A DNA stretch of 33,517 nucleotides, from contig NXFV01000945.1 in NCBI GenBank assembly GCA_002803225.1, forward strand, positions 1 through 33,517, read 5' to 3'. This DNA is from Gamarada debralockiae. Lineage: Eukaryota > Ascomycota > Leotiomycetes > Helotiales > Hyphodiscaceae. Positions 1 to 10,745 of this stretch are shown here, piece by piece (positions within the stretch are counted from its first letter, which is position 1; the number at the start of each line of letters is the position of its first letter). The notes beneath the pieces were generated by a model. It ran no database searches. It was not told the DNA's origin and saw only the letters and a list, made by a program, of their open reading frames with translations. Made by a program: the position numbers and the translations under genes.

Positions 1-2168
1 AGTCATGCTGTAGATATATGCAAAGGGTTGGACTCTGTAAGAAGAGGTAGAGATTTTGAATTGAAGCTTTGGAAGCCTATTTTGGACTAGCGCCATATGC
101 ACCTCAGTATTAGGGTTCTCATAACAACAAAGGGGACAGCCACGGCTTTGGGCCCCTTGAACTTTTTGACTCTATACTTGCATGAGATGTTTTGGTAGTA
201 GCTCGGTATATCCAAGATAAGGGGTTAGGTAGAATGCTCCCTGTCGAATTATTCGAGTTTCTCAACGTTGCTGCATGCCTTGAACGTTGAAGATGTCGAA
301 ACGGTTGAGGCCAAGCGTTTCTGGAGAGACAGGAGAAGTGGGCATCGATGGAGCTGGAGGATTATACTCAAACTCACACCATCCAACACCCTTCAAAATT
401 TCCAGATATTCCACCTCGCGAGCTTCAACTCGTCGCACAGTGATGGGTCACTCACATCTGCCTCGCCTCCAGGATTTCCCCCAAAGCTCATAAACTTCGC
501 AGGTTTGAAGACTTTGTCCATTTCCTTTCCAAAACTAAACTCAAAATTCTGGGTATCCCAGCAGTCGGACATCTTCAATCTCTCTCCTCACGTGGAAGCC
601 CAACTTCAACCGAACGATTCAAGACAAGACGGTATCTACGAGACGTCTTCAGATGCAGATGTCGTCTTGAAATATGGCACAACGAGCCCGAAATATTCCA
701 GCAAATACAAGTGGAGTGAGCATATCCGGTTTCTGTAAACTTGAAGAAGACCTCGATCCAACCTATGGTGTCGTTCAATCTCAGTTGACATCATCTTGGA
801 TTCTACCGCCTCCTCGTTCTGCACTCTCGATATACTCGAATTGATAGCCGAGGGCTCAACCAGAACTGAGCAATGTACGCCTTCGGATCTGGTGTGTGAA
901 GTGAGGACGGGAATCGGACGACAGGAGTTAAATAGATTGACGAACGACACGAAAGCTTCCCAATAACTCAATTTGAGTGAATGAATGCAAAGTAGTACCT
1001 TTTCATTAACTGCGTGTGAGGAGAGCCACTGAATATTTTCTCAAACTGAAAATCAACTCTTTGAACGAGCCAGCAATGCAAGCAGCAGAGGGTCTAGAAC
1101 GTTCATCCATATCATCAAAACCAACCCTCCAACTCCTCGCTCCTCTCACAATGCTTCCACGCCGCAACTCCACCGCTCATCGATGCCGCGATGCGAATAG
1201 CAAGTAGATTCCACCAAGCAGTCAATCTATATTTGATACTCCGCTTCTGCAACCTGCCAATGCACCATACGCAACACAGTCAGGACGTTTACGGGACTAA
1301 CCAACAAGAATTAATTGTTTTGGATTGATCAGCTTTTCGGAGAGATTCGACCAAGCGCCTTGTGCAACGGCTCAGTTAATAAAGGAGCGGGGACGTTACG
1401 AATAAGTGTACGAAACCCGTTCAATTCGATTGCCTAAATACAGGAATCTAAAGCGAAGAAGAAAAGAAGGAAAGATGGGTCAGTCTAGCAGAGCACTTAT
1501 GTACGGCAGGATCTCGCCACCTGACTTAGCCGAAGGTTCGGCAGGGGTTCTCCTGAAGGTGGCCAGACCAGGGGCCGTAACACCGGGCTCGTAACCTCTT
1601 GCAACAGGGTCACGTGAAGGGAAGGATGACAAACAACCAAGTAAGTGTATTAAGATCTGAAGGTACGTACTACTGAGTAAAGAAGGCACGGGAGTTATAT
1701 TAATAGACAGAAATCAAGTAATACGCAAAGAATAGGCGGTAGTGATCAAGTAATCTATGAGTCATGTGACACTTCGCATATCTCACTCTGCCTAGAGCCA
1801 GAGTCACTGATTACTCATTCCAACAAGACGACAGGGTAGGTTGAGGGGCAATTCCAAGTCACTGTGCAATAGTAACCTCCTACCCCATGAGAAATCTCTT
1901 TACTTCACTAGAAGCTGCAAACCCAGGCGTGTATAGAAACCGAGTACTGTAATAGATGATGTCGTTCGGCGAGGTGATTCATTCTTACGGATGAGATCAA
2001 AGTAATACAAGTTCATCTTAAGATATCGATAGAAATTCTGCTATAGTAAAACCATGTAATCCTAAGTCAGGGTTCGAGCATTTGTATCGTCTATGGATAG
2101 CTAGGGTTCTCGACCCTTTTACTCCGCTTCCAAAATCCACTTGCTCGGTTTCTGGAATCGAGAATTCG
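1..2168. other. Gene-poor stretch, no supported gene
   Basis: I see open frames on both strands here, but none has a recognisable domain, a convincing splice structure or a consistent frame. The only structure I can point to is the nested inverted repeat at 1516-1563. Confidence 0.4.
1516..1563. repeat. Nested inverted repeat (hairpin potential)
   Basis: The outer arms GCCACCT (1516-1522) and AGGTGGC (1557-1563) are perfect reverse complements. Inside them GCCGAA (1529-1534) and TTCGGC (1537-1542) form a second perfect stem with a GG loop. No tRNA A and B box pair fits, so I leave the function open. Confidence 0.5.
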
Positions 2169-2800
2169 CTATTTGTCTAAAGGCAAAGTCGCTTGACCAT
2201 TCATTTTTCGAGAACTTTTCCTCTTTACAAAGACCCGCCTTGTACTTAGATCTGGCTTTTCCTTCTCCTCTTGCTTCCTCCTTTCCTCGCCGCCGGTTAT
2301 CTTGGAAACATACGCAAGAATTTCATTAATGCCAAACGCTATAGCAATAAAGAATACCGCAATTGGGACCGTGAAAGTTACTTGGCCTATTATTAGTAAG
2401 TTAGGGATAGCTTCCCCTTCAGGCTCTGCGCCGAATCCTACACCTGGGCTCCCAGTTAGTTATTAATTGTCATAACATGAAGAGCGAGTCGGCGGAAATT
2501 ACTAGGGTGAGCTTGGTCGTGAGTTTGACAACTTATGAGCCAGAGTCCAACGATACCCAACACAGCTGAGCACAATCCGGAAGCAAGTGCGCTCCATGGG
2601 CTTGTCGAAGCAGACCCCCACAACCCGGCTAAATTCAAACCCATCAACGAGTTCAATGTAGCAATTCTCCTATAACCACAACAACTCCTGTCAAGATCTT
2701 CCTGATCACGCGAGAGAACGCGAATCACTTTATTTTCAGCGTCTCCTGGTGTCCTGTAACGTTCAAGACACTCTGAATCTTCTATACCTACGACTTGGCC
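2169..2800 (-). CDS. C-terminal part of an unrecognised membrane protein
   Basis: Two minus-strand segments join through a convincing intron (2502-2444): donor GTAATT, branch ACTAAC, acceptor CCCAG, with the frame kept (phase 1). The first segment is open back to about 2800 and has a hydrophobic stretch with the sequence VLGIVGLWLIS. The second has a strong transmembrane helix (VPIAVFFIAIAFGI) followed by a highly charged, probably cytosolic tail rich in E, K and R, ending with TAG at 2169-2171. No in-frame ATG is visible before the upstream stop, so the 5' exon is either further upstream beyond an intron I cannot place, or lost. I do not recognise the family. It may be a real gene or the 3' part of a decaying one. 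Confidence 0.4.
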
Positions 2801-3130
2801 TTATGTCGTCGACGAAATTCCGACAAGTTTAGTTTTACTTTTATCTTTATGCCTATTACTTAACTCTGCTAACATCTTTCGTATATAGTAGGGTGTCTAC
2901 TTTCTACGACACAAAAGCCAAAGTTACAGTCAGTTTCGAATCCATATATTAGCTCCGTATCCAGGAAAGATTTACAAGGTTCGAAACTTGAGTGAAATGG
3001 AGCTTTCAAGTGTTCTCAATGTCCTTGTAGGTTCGCACGAAAAGACAGGTTAACTTCGCACCGGAAGAAACTCAGTTACTAGCCAGTCTAATCCACACGA
3101 TAATTGTAACCTCTCCTTGGTCTCCATAAA

Positions 3131-4010
3131 ATGTGCAAAACAAACCCAATTACAACTATGCTGGAACCATTTGACGAGGATATCATTTACTATTCGCGCC
3201 GTCCAGGTAGCATTAAGTCAATCGATCAAGCCCGGTCTCCGCTTTTCGAAGTCTTACTCTTTGAGTCCTCTACGAAGAAGCAAAGAATCGAAGCTTGGTG
3301 GAATATACTGGCGATGACTTTACGAAGTGACGGAAACAGCTCTTTATAAAACTCGAGACAGCTAATATGTTTGACAAGGAGTCGGTCCATGATATCATCG
3401 CCTTGCGGTCGATTTATATGGATAAGCTACGGGAACTTCGTGCCGCTATATAATATTTATACAATTCGAAAGCAAAAAACTCGCGACTTCTACATTCCCA
3501 CTGGGCGCCCTTGAGGCACTTATTACTTCCACGATGGCTGAAGGGATTACAAGTCAGTCCCGGGGGGGAATGACAGAAGGGATGCTGTCCTAATTGGAAG
3601 CAGAAGTGGCTGGTTTTGACATAGAGAAGTATCAATCAAATGAGGCCAAAGACCTCTGCTAAACACTCCCTTTGATTAGATGATATTTCGGAATCTTTAG
3701 AAGAGTGTAAATCCGATCTGGACGAGGACCACGTCAGAGCCTAAAACTTTCTGCGAGTCGCTCTCCGGCCCTTCGAGAGAAAGGCCGACTTATCCCTACA
3801 GCTTGTCAACGTAGAAACTCCTCGCGGAGGCCAATATTGGATCATGGCCATGCAGGAGGCGGAACGCCAGTGACAAGAAGCTACTCGATTAGATTGATGC
3901 TTAGCAGATATCCCCGAAGATGGGGTAGCTAGTGAGGAGGAGATTGATTCGGGGGCAGAGAAGAGCGGCAATGAAGGGAGCGACGACGAAGGCATGTAAG
4001 ATGGCCTGTA
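3131..4010 (+). pseudogene. Degenerate coding remnant, possibly transposon-derived
   Basis: Conceptual translation gives protein-like pieces in shifting frames broken by stops. They include one containing WWNIL (near 3295-3310), one with DIIALRSIYMDKLRE (near 3395-3435), and an acidic D/E/S-rich tail near 3910-3995. The spacing and flavour recall the integrase-like ORFs of fungal transposable elements, but the match is from memory and weak. There is no intact frame, no terminal repeats were found, and the copy is clearly dead. Confidence 0.25.
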
Positions 4011-4487
4011 GAGCGTTCGATTTAATGGCATTGGTAGTTGCCGTGGTGTTGTTTTTATAATTTACATACCTTTATTTTTGAGCTTCATTTATGTCAGATG
4101 AACTACTGCCTAGGGCACCCTTTTGGCTCTCATTTCCCTATGTATTTAGTCTCCTCCTACCTTAGATTATATTCTACAGACTTTCTCTCCATCCGACAAT
4201 TTACGTCATTCATGAAATATAAAGTGATCTAAAAAATTAAATTGTAATAGTACGTCGAATTTTGGTGTGTTTGGTATAAAAATTTGATGTATTAGAGAAG
4301 TCAGTGTTCGATGACTTAAACTTTTTGGGGCCTAAAAACCAACCATAGTTTCTTTGTGGAGACAATCGTCACATAAACCAGCGACTAAGAGCGCTGAATT
4401 CGGCCGCTATCACAACTGAACACTGCTTTTAACTGTAAATTGAAACAAGGAATATCCTAAAACTTAAACACCCCACCATCCTTCCAT

Positions 4488-6089
4488 TTACCAAGTCTCT
4501 ACCTTCTTATTACAGGTCTTCTCATCCTCCTTCAACTGCTCCTGCGTTTGGACCTTCATCTCAACCCTCTCCTTTTCCTTCACTTCCTTACTCGGTTCCT
4601 CAATTTGTAGTCCATCCTCGCTCGGCATACCCTCCGCTGACTCCTCCTCCTTTGCCAATCCCGCCGTAAATAGCGGTGACTGCAGCATTGTATTCCAATC
4701 ATGCACCGCATTTGTGTTTTCATGTGACGCCAAGACAGCTTCGTGGCCTCGAGGCCAGAGTTCTGTTTCGTAGCGGTGAACTGCACTAGCGAGTTCGGAG
4801 GGTGTATGTTCTTTCATTTCGCGGAGGTGGGCTAAGAAATCAGCTGCGTCGGTGATGGCATTGTTGAGGCCTTGGCCGCGATCTAGATTATAGTTATTAG
4901 TTACTGATTCATCACGCTCAGGGAAAATCGAATGGGGTGCTCACGGAATGTCATAGGATGAGCGGAGTCTCCAGCTAAAGTAACAAGTCCACCTCGATTA
5001 TCCCACGGCTTTGTGGGCCAGTATCCAAGTCTGTTGTGCCACACTCTTGTACCTTCAGGAATCGTCGCAAAGACTTCTCTAAAGGGCGAGCCGAAAGTCT
5101 TGCCTCTCTCGTACATAGCAGGCAATATGTTGTCACCCTTCAAGCCGGTCGGTTTGTCTGATCGCCATGTCTGCATCAACATCCATGTCCATTTCTCTGG
5201 GTCCTCTTCTAAACAGTCGTGAACTAGGAATTATTAGCTCACAGGACATGTAAACGCCGGGGGAAAACTTCCTGCTCATCCAGGTGAAGGTGCCATTAGG
5301 GTGAAACGAAATCGTATATCGAGGATGGAGCTTTCGAAGTGCGATCGAGGCCTCTCGACTGAGCGTCGTAATGGTAACGCTGGCAACAGCCGGCGACGGA
5401 AGAAGCTCAGCCTCCTTCGGGCCAAGAAGGAAATCTCGCGTTGGAGAATGTGCCCCTTCTGCGCCAACCAGAAGATTCCCGGTCTCCTGAGTGCCGTCTT
5501 CGAAGGTTGCTGTGACCAACCCCTCCTTAGTCTCGACTTGCTTCAGGCGTTTACCCCACTATAGTTACATAAGTATGCCTCGCGAATCAGACCTACTCTT
5601 TGCGTAACTCACCTTGATGTCAACATCTTTTGAGATCATTTGCAGCCATTTCTTTCTCTTGAGGCGAAGACTCCATGGTGCGGGCAAGTTCTTCAGCAAT
5701 TCTCCTGTTTCTCCATTGTGAACTGGCATAACACTCTTCTCAGAGGCCCGGTAGGTGGGGTCGGTCTGCACTGACTCGACGAGGGCTCTAAGTTCTGGAG
5801 TAAGACACTCATCGAGGCGAGATTGAGCCCAGTAGATGCCAAAATTCCAGTCCCTAGGGCGTTGGAGAAGGCTTGTATCCTGCTCGAATACTGTGCAGGG
5901 AATATTGACCTGAACTTGTCAGTCATGTGCGGCATCGAAGACGGGATGCATACTTGTTTCAGGACTTGTGCGGTGAGAAGACCAGCAGATCCTTTATTCA
6001 TCTTAGCAAAGCAATCGAGCTTGCCCTATTCATGTAAACTCACCAGAACCAATGATCAGTACGCGAAGAGGGTTCGCTTCGGAACCCAT
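4488..6089 (-). CDS. FAD-dependent aromatic-type monooxygenase
   Basis: A class A flavoprotein monooxygenase (PF01494 type, salicylate hydroxylase-like) that would hydroxylate an unknown small substrate using NAD(P)H and O2. Six exons (6089-6044, 5991-5954, 5909-5613, 5558-5276, 5223-4945, 4882-4488) give 445 aa in one frame. The dinucleotide-binding motif GSGSAG is at residues 14-19 and is split by intron 1. The second FAD motif GDSAHPMTFHRGQG is at 306-319 and is split by intron 5. The mid-protein motif reads GAEG (159-162) where the family usually has GADG. The ATG at 6089 is directly followed by the N-terminal beta strand RVLIIGSG, which fixes the start. The C-terminal tail (about residues 390-445) is E/K-rich and looks disordered. 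Intron 4 fits only as GC-AG (5275-5224). The substrate cannot be read from the sequence. Confidence 0.88.
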
Positions 6090-6960
6090 TTTCGTCTCTC
6101 ACAAATGAATGACGGGATAATGCAGGTCAAGGAGTGGTGAGAGATTTACATAAGTTAAAGGAGAATGGACCGAAGAATGTGAATGATAACTATCAGCTAA
6201 GAAACCTACTCACCTGGTGATGGGCCCGTATGCTCTCTCCACCAGGCGGGTTTCAGTTCGCGCCCAAAGCTGTCGAGATTTCATGCATCTAGATTTTAGG
6301 CTGGGAGGACAATTCATGGGTCATTCGCTCCTACACGTGGGGCAAATCCTAAGAGGGATTGTCCTGCATTGCCGGAGGTGCCTATCTGGGCATGGTTATT
6401 GACAATGAAGTCATTTGTAATTCCCCAATATCTCGAGACCCGGAGCCGGTACATAATGTGTATCTTTCGAATCTGTGATAGGTGTTTTGCTATTTATGTG
6501 TTGTGTGTGGAATATAACAAATGCAATATGGGGCGTGGATCCTAGCATCCAGCGTTGTTTCCCGGATGCCCCGCCACTAAAGTGGGCGCTAAGCTTGAAG
6601 GAGCCCCTGAGACGTCAGTACTGACCGTTTAGTGGACGGGATGCGGGGGTGGTGTAGAAGTATGCACAGTCACACCTGAGCGACCATTCACACTTGAAGA
6701 AATTCTAATCTTGGACATGCGTACATTTATGCTTACGAAAGCGATGGAGATTTTGGGGCCAGGTTGACCCATGTTTTTTCGCTGAAGAATTAGAACTGCT
6801 GGTGCGGGCTTGCGTCCTCCGGGACCAAGGACAGAAAACTGCCGAAAGTTCGGATTCTATGAGCACCCTGAATCGGCAATCTCCAGAAATTCCCAATGTT
6901 ATCGTCGGCCGATAATGGATGAACATAGCATTTATTGGCTAGTGCTCCAGCTGCTAGAGT
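6090..6960. other. Intergenic, no gene seen
   Basis: This is the upstream region of the FAD monooxygenase and the downstream region of the regulator-like gene. Short open frames occur on both strands, but none is supported. Confidence 0.4.
6334..6342 (+). promoter_or_regulatory. CACGTGGGG, Pho4/NUC-1-type E-box
   Basis: This perfect CACGTGGG core lies about 245 bases upstream of the FAD monooxygenase ATG, in the 6090-6960 intergenic stretch. The match to the phosphate regulator site is by consensus only. A CACGTG is expected about once per 4 kb by chance, so a functional role is unproven. Confidence 0.25.
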
Positions 6961-8772
6961 TCAGACGATATAGTGGTAGAATAGGGGTTCAGGGCTGAGG
7001 TTTGTGGGACTTGCTGCTTCAAATCCCCTGATCCGTAATATCAAGCCTGCCGGTCCCTCCAAGGATTCCTTGCGCCTCCTCCCAAAAGCAAGACAATATT
7101 TGTTCTGCATCTTCTCCGTCCACAAACACCTTGTCAAGCAATTTTCCACATCAGCCCAATGGTCAAATTCCAGGTTCGACACCGATTTCGCGACCCGAAC
7201 CGCAAACCATTCTGTCTCCGTCGAGGTTGATAGCATACCGCCGATGAAATAGGCCCAAAGAAGCAGTTCCTCAAAGCCTCGTGCATCTTCAACATCACTG
7301 GACTCGATCTCGTTGAGAGCAAGATGGAGACCCTCCTTCAAGCCACGCAAGGCAGTTGCTCGCGGCGTAAACTCGCGGAAAATGCAGTTGCTACACATGA
7401 GAGCTGTAATGCGACAGGCTTCGTAGACAGCCGCTGCTAGTCGGTTTTCAAGGAGTTCACGGGTGAAGAAACTCGTAAGGAAAGCAATCTATGTTCCACT
7501 CCCGCGCGAAGCTTGTTGAATATAATGATATCTTCCGCCGTGACTCCAGGTGCGTGGATCAAGCCGGTTTGCGAGATGGTGAGCTCGGACATAAATCGAA
7601 TCAGCCCCATGATATATTCGCCAAATTCGAGAACGGTCAAAATGCTGCTCGTGTAGTGTATGAGAGTATGGGGAATATTTGGATATTCGGAGCCGCTGAG
7701 GGTAGGTCGTTCAATCATCGGACGCGTGCCTGCAACCATCAGTCAGATTATGTTTTCCCCGAGAGAAGTAAGCATGCTGCACTGGAAGCTGGATCTAAGA
7801 CCCACAAGGTTAAAAGCAATTCGAGAGCACCATTCCATCCTAGAGACGGCAAACCACCTCTGCTCTTTAGCATTTTCTCGAGGGCATCCCAATGCATTCG
7901 ATCTTCATCGATATTACCAGAGATGTTCTTCACTTATCAGTCATTCTTCTAGTACGTACAAAATGGAATTGGTCAACTTACACCTTCTGAGGCGACCCAG
8001 CCGACTGCAGCAATAGTGCCGTCTCTTACAAAACCATCTGAACTGTGTAGCTGCTCGCTCACCAAACGAATGGCCTCTCCTCTACAAAAGAGGTTGTTGG
8101 GCTCCACGGCTTCCGTTGGTACGACTCGATGTGCACATTGGCATGAAAACGAACGGCATGGAAAAGAGCCGGATCACTCATTGCGTGGCGAGCCCACTCC
8201 GTATTAACGGGGTTCAGGTGGCTGTTGATATCCAGTGGCTGGATCATAGGAGCAATCTCAGAGACAACTAGGAGTTTTCTCATGAGCAATCATTCATCCT
8301 TTCAAGTGGCGACTCACAGTGTGTGAATAAGGCGTGCCAAGTGCTGCAGGTACCCAGAGGAGACGATGCGAACGGGTCGAAACTCACAATCTCTGGAGGC
8401 CAACCAAAGGAAGAAGCCCGCCGGGACCTCACTCCAGGACCCTTGTTGAATCAGGGCAGATCCGGACCAATGAAGAGAAGATACTATATTATCCTGAGGC
8501 TGGCGGAGAGCCAAGCCTCTGGGTGGGTCATAACCCTCGAGTTCCTCAGGAGGCACCTCACTGCAGCCAATCCCAGCTACGCCATCCAAAGTCTGCGGAC
8601 GAGAACAATCACCCTCAGCACCTTCCTGCTGCATGAACTTCGCCACCCGTTCCAGCCTCTGATTCCTCCGGAACGCCTTCATCGCTGCCTTTCGAACAAT
8701 CTTCCTCGACTTTGCATCTTTCCCCGCTCCATCCTCGACCTGATTAGACACAAATTGCCACTTCTTGTCCAT
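6961..8772 (-). pseudogene. Fungal_trans_2-type regulator, probably frameshifted
   Basis: Similar to the fungal transcription factor-like family (PF11951 type) that starts with a basic R/K-rich segment and has no zinc cluster. The start MDKKWQFVSN at 8772 leads into a basic stretch (RRNQRLERVAKF). Good introns at 8484-8442 (CTGAT branch), 8317-8268, 7981-7928 and 7782-7730 join family-like blocks, including DPFASSPLG, EIAPMIQPLD, NTEWARHAMSDPALFHA, GEAIRL and NKLRAGVEHRLLSL. Two joins fail. Near 8086-8089 (a T4 run on the coding strand) one base is missing, unless a weak 41-44 base intron is used. Near 7474-7482 the frame must shift by one after HRLLSL, and I found no usable intron. The C-terminal block (7398-6961) is open to a stop. 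Either the gene is dead or the assembly has indels. Product and target are unknown. Confidence 0.6.
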
Positions 8773-9524
8773 CTTGACTGAAAGAAGGAAACGCTGAGCT
8801 TAAAGAGCTCCGGGTGTGGTGGGTTCACCCCGAGGTGGGATGGGTCTACATTTTCAATACTGTTGATTGAGGCTGTTAAGGTGCAAGTGGTGGAATTAGA
8901 GTTGTGTTGGGTTGCTCACGAAGTTGGAGCCTATTCCATTTTGGGAAACTGCTTGGCTTGGCATCCCTCGGTTAGCGTTCCGCTGGGATCTTTCAGGGGA
9001 TGTCTCAGGGGCTGGGTAAGCACTACTTATACGTTACGTTTTCTCGTCTTTACTTGTCTCGTTTTGTTGCATTTTGTTCACGCCGCAAGTCACAACCGGC
9101 TCCCTTCCTTTCCACAACAATTTGAAGGCTTTGGTTCTCGACTTCCATTGGCTGTTCAAAAGTGTTAGCGTCCGATATTCTCGCCAAGCTAGCTGAGTTC
9201 ACTTGCTATTATCAGCTTCTCAGTTAGCAAAACATTTCAAAGGCAGAACGACACGTTCTTCGCAAGTTCGGGGGCGCCGAAGGTTTTCGTTTAGTTGTAT
9301 TCGGATGATGTAAAGTGGTCTTACTATAGCTACGCAGTTCGGATATCATATCAGCGTTTTGCCTTTCACAGCCAGTGCTGACCAAATCAATATAAGTGAC
9401 TGACTTGATATCCAAAAATTATTGCTGTATAGTAGTGTACATTGTTTCTGCCACAGATCATCTCTCTACAAACAAAAGCGTTCCTTTAATCGTCCCAAAC
9501 TCATTCGTTTCAAGCTACCACACC
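8773..9524. other. Intergenic between divergent genes, no gene seen
   Basis: This is the shared upstream region of the regulator-like gene (minus) and the hydrolase remnant (plus). An open frame at 8863-9168 has no recognisable content. Confidence 0.35.
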
Positions 9525-9892
9525 ATGAACCCCAAGCAACTTTTCCTCGCCCTTGCCTTGTCTGGGCTGGCAATTTCAGTACCTACCAACCTCTCATGCT
9601 CTTTAAGCCAAAACCTCTTTGCAAAGGTCTCATGATCCCAGTCACCGTCACAGCTAACAACACCCTTCCCCCATACCCAAGCACCACAAGCCCGACTGCT
9701 TTCTACGAATACTTCGGATCTCTGAGCTTTTCTAGGATCCCACCATTTACCGACACTGTATCTGGTACTTTCAATATCAGTGCTACCTACTGCGAGCCAA
9801 CAATCCAAGCTGAAGGTCGAAATACAGTTCAGCTACTCGTTCATGGAGTTGGTATGCCGAATTCGCATTACGTTGAATTTCAAATTACGTGA
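9525..9892 (+). pseudogene. Truncated secreted alpha/beta hydrolase remnant
   Basis: The ATG at 9525 starts a clear signal peptide (MNPKQLFLALALSGLAIS) followed by a cysteine-containing N-terminus. The frame then slips by one base near 9625 (AAAGG). In the next frame the family-like sequence continues: IPVTVTANNT, an FYEYFGSLSF block, a GTFNISATYCEP block and the strand-loop LLVHGVG. That last block corresponds to the N-terminal edge of the fungal secreted alpha/beta hydrolase fold. Coding then stops at 9892. The nucleophile elbow, acid and histidine regions are absent, and AT-rich DNA follows. This is a dead 5' stump of about 120 codons, compared with several hundred in the full family. Confidence 0.55.
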
Positions 9893-10345
9893 TAAAACGC
9901 ACCTGCATCAGACTATTAGAGCCCACCATCTTATAAGGAACCTAAAGAGAGGAATTCACGCGCCATAGTCTCTAATTAAGTACTGCTCTTAAAGCAATTC
10001 AAATGAATAAAAGAGAGTTGTGAGATTAGGGAAATTATATCTTATCTTTGTGATTAGCTAAATCTTTAGGCTTCCTTCACTAAAAGCAAAGCCTGAAAAT
10101 CAAAATTTCAAAACTTAATGAGATTCTATTTAATAAGAAAACTTCTTAGAGACATTTATAAATATTAATAAAATAAGTGAAATGGTTTCTTTGGAAGCAT
10201 TAAATAGTATATAGTTGTGAAGTAGTAGCAAGTTATATTTATTTAACACCCGAGAAAATCATATTTAGTGTAACTTTGTCAGGAATCATTCGAAAACAGA
10301 TATAATGCGAAAACGATATACCAGCTCTCAGAGACTAGCACAGAT
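9893..10345. other. AT-rich block
   Basis: Strongly AT-rich DNA, visibly more so than either flank and most marked at about 9990-10330. It contains many TpA steps and no coding potential. It replaces the lost 3' part of the hydrolase gene. Decay by repeat-induced point mutation or insertion of degraded repeat DNA could explain it. I cannot distinguish these. Confidence 0.45.
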
Positions 10346-10452
10346 CAAAGCGAGGAACACGACTTGATGTTCATTGCACCTGAGTCAGCCAAAAAGCGAT
10401 CCCGGGAGCCTGGAATGAGGACAGACATTAATCTACACGCATGCGACTTAAC

Positions 10453-10745
10453 AGATTCAAGGTTTATCGACTTCAGGTATGGAGAGTGGTCCAACAATTG
10501 CGTTCGATTGGATCGCAACATCATGCCTTGCGCCAGCGAACGGCACCGCAAATCCACACTTTTTCCAATCCATCACCATGCCTGCAACTTGCTAGCTTCA
10601 AAGTCCATCGATTTCAGCCAAGGAGAGTGCTTCGACAGGCACAAAAACACGCTTGATTAGACCGTAACATCGGGCCTTGCACCAGCAAATGGTGCCGCAA
10701 ACCCATACCTTTTCCAATCCATTACCATCCCCGGCTCCCGCTCTG
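10453..10745. repeat. Tandem duplication of a dioxygenase 3' end
   Basis: Two diverged direct copies of about 145 bases: about 10453-10595 and about 10600-10745. Anchor pairs are ATCGACTTCAG (10466 on) with ATCGATTTCAG (10607 on), GGAGAGTG in both, GATCGCAACATC with GACCGTAACATC, and TTTTCCAATCCAT in both. The copy nearer the gene carries the functional last exon and stop of the PhyH gene. The distal copy still translates on the minus strand as MDWKKCGFAVPFAGARHDV, against MDWKRYGFAAPFAGARPDV in the gene. The distal copy is therefore a spare, decaying terminal exon plus 3' flank. Confidence 0.7.

Noticed and set aside
268..738. 156-codon open frame on the plus strand
   Set aside because: No domain, no homology I recognise, and equally long frames on the opposite strand.
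1611..1616. CACGTG at 1611 and others near 15494, 22021 and 23516 as phosphate boxes
   Set aside because: They are isolated or inside coding sequence, at a frequency expected by chance.
2060..2085. GGTTCGAGC resembling a tRNA B box
   Set aside because: No A box at the right distance and no acceptor stem pairing around it.
2970..2995. GGTTCGAAAC resembling a tRNA B box
   Set aside because: Flanking sequence gives no cloverleaf and no A box upstream.
8323..8781. 152-codon plus-strand frame opposite the regulator-like gene
   Set aside because: Antisense shadow of exon 1 and exon 2 of the minus-strand gene, which carries the conserved blocks.
10364..10660. 98-codon plus-strand frame over the duplicated exon
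   Set aside because: Antisense of the duplicated dioxygenase exon, which explains its internal repeat.
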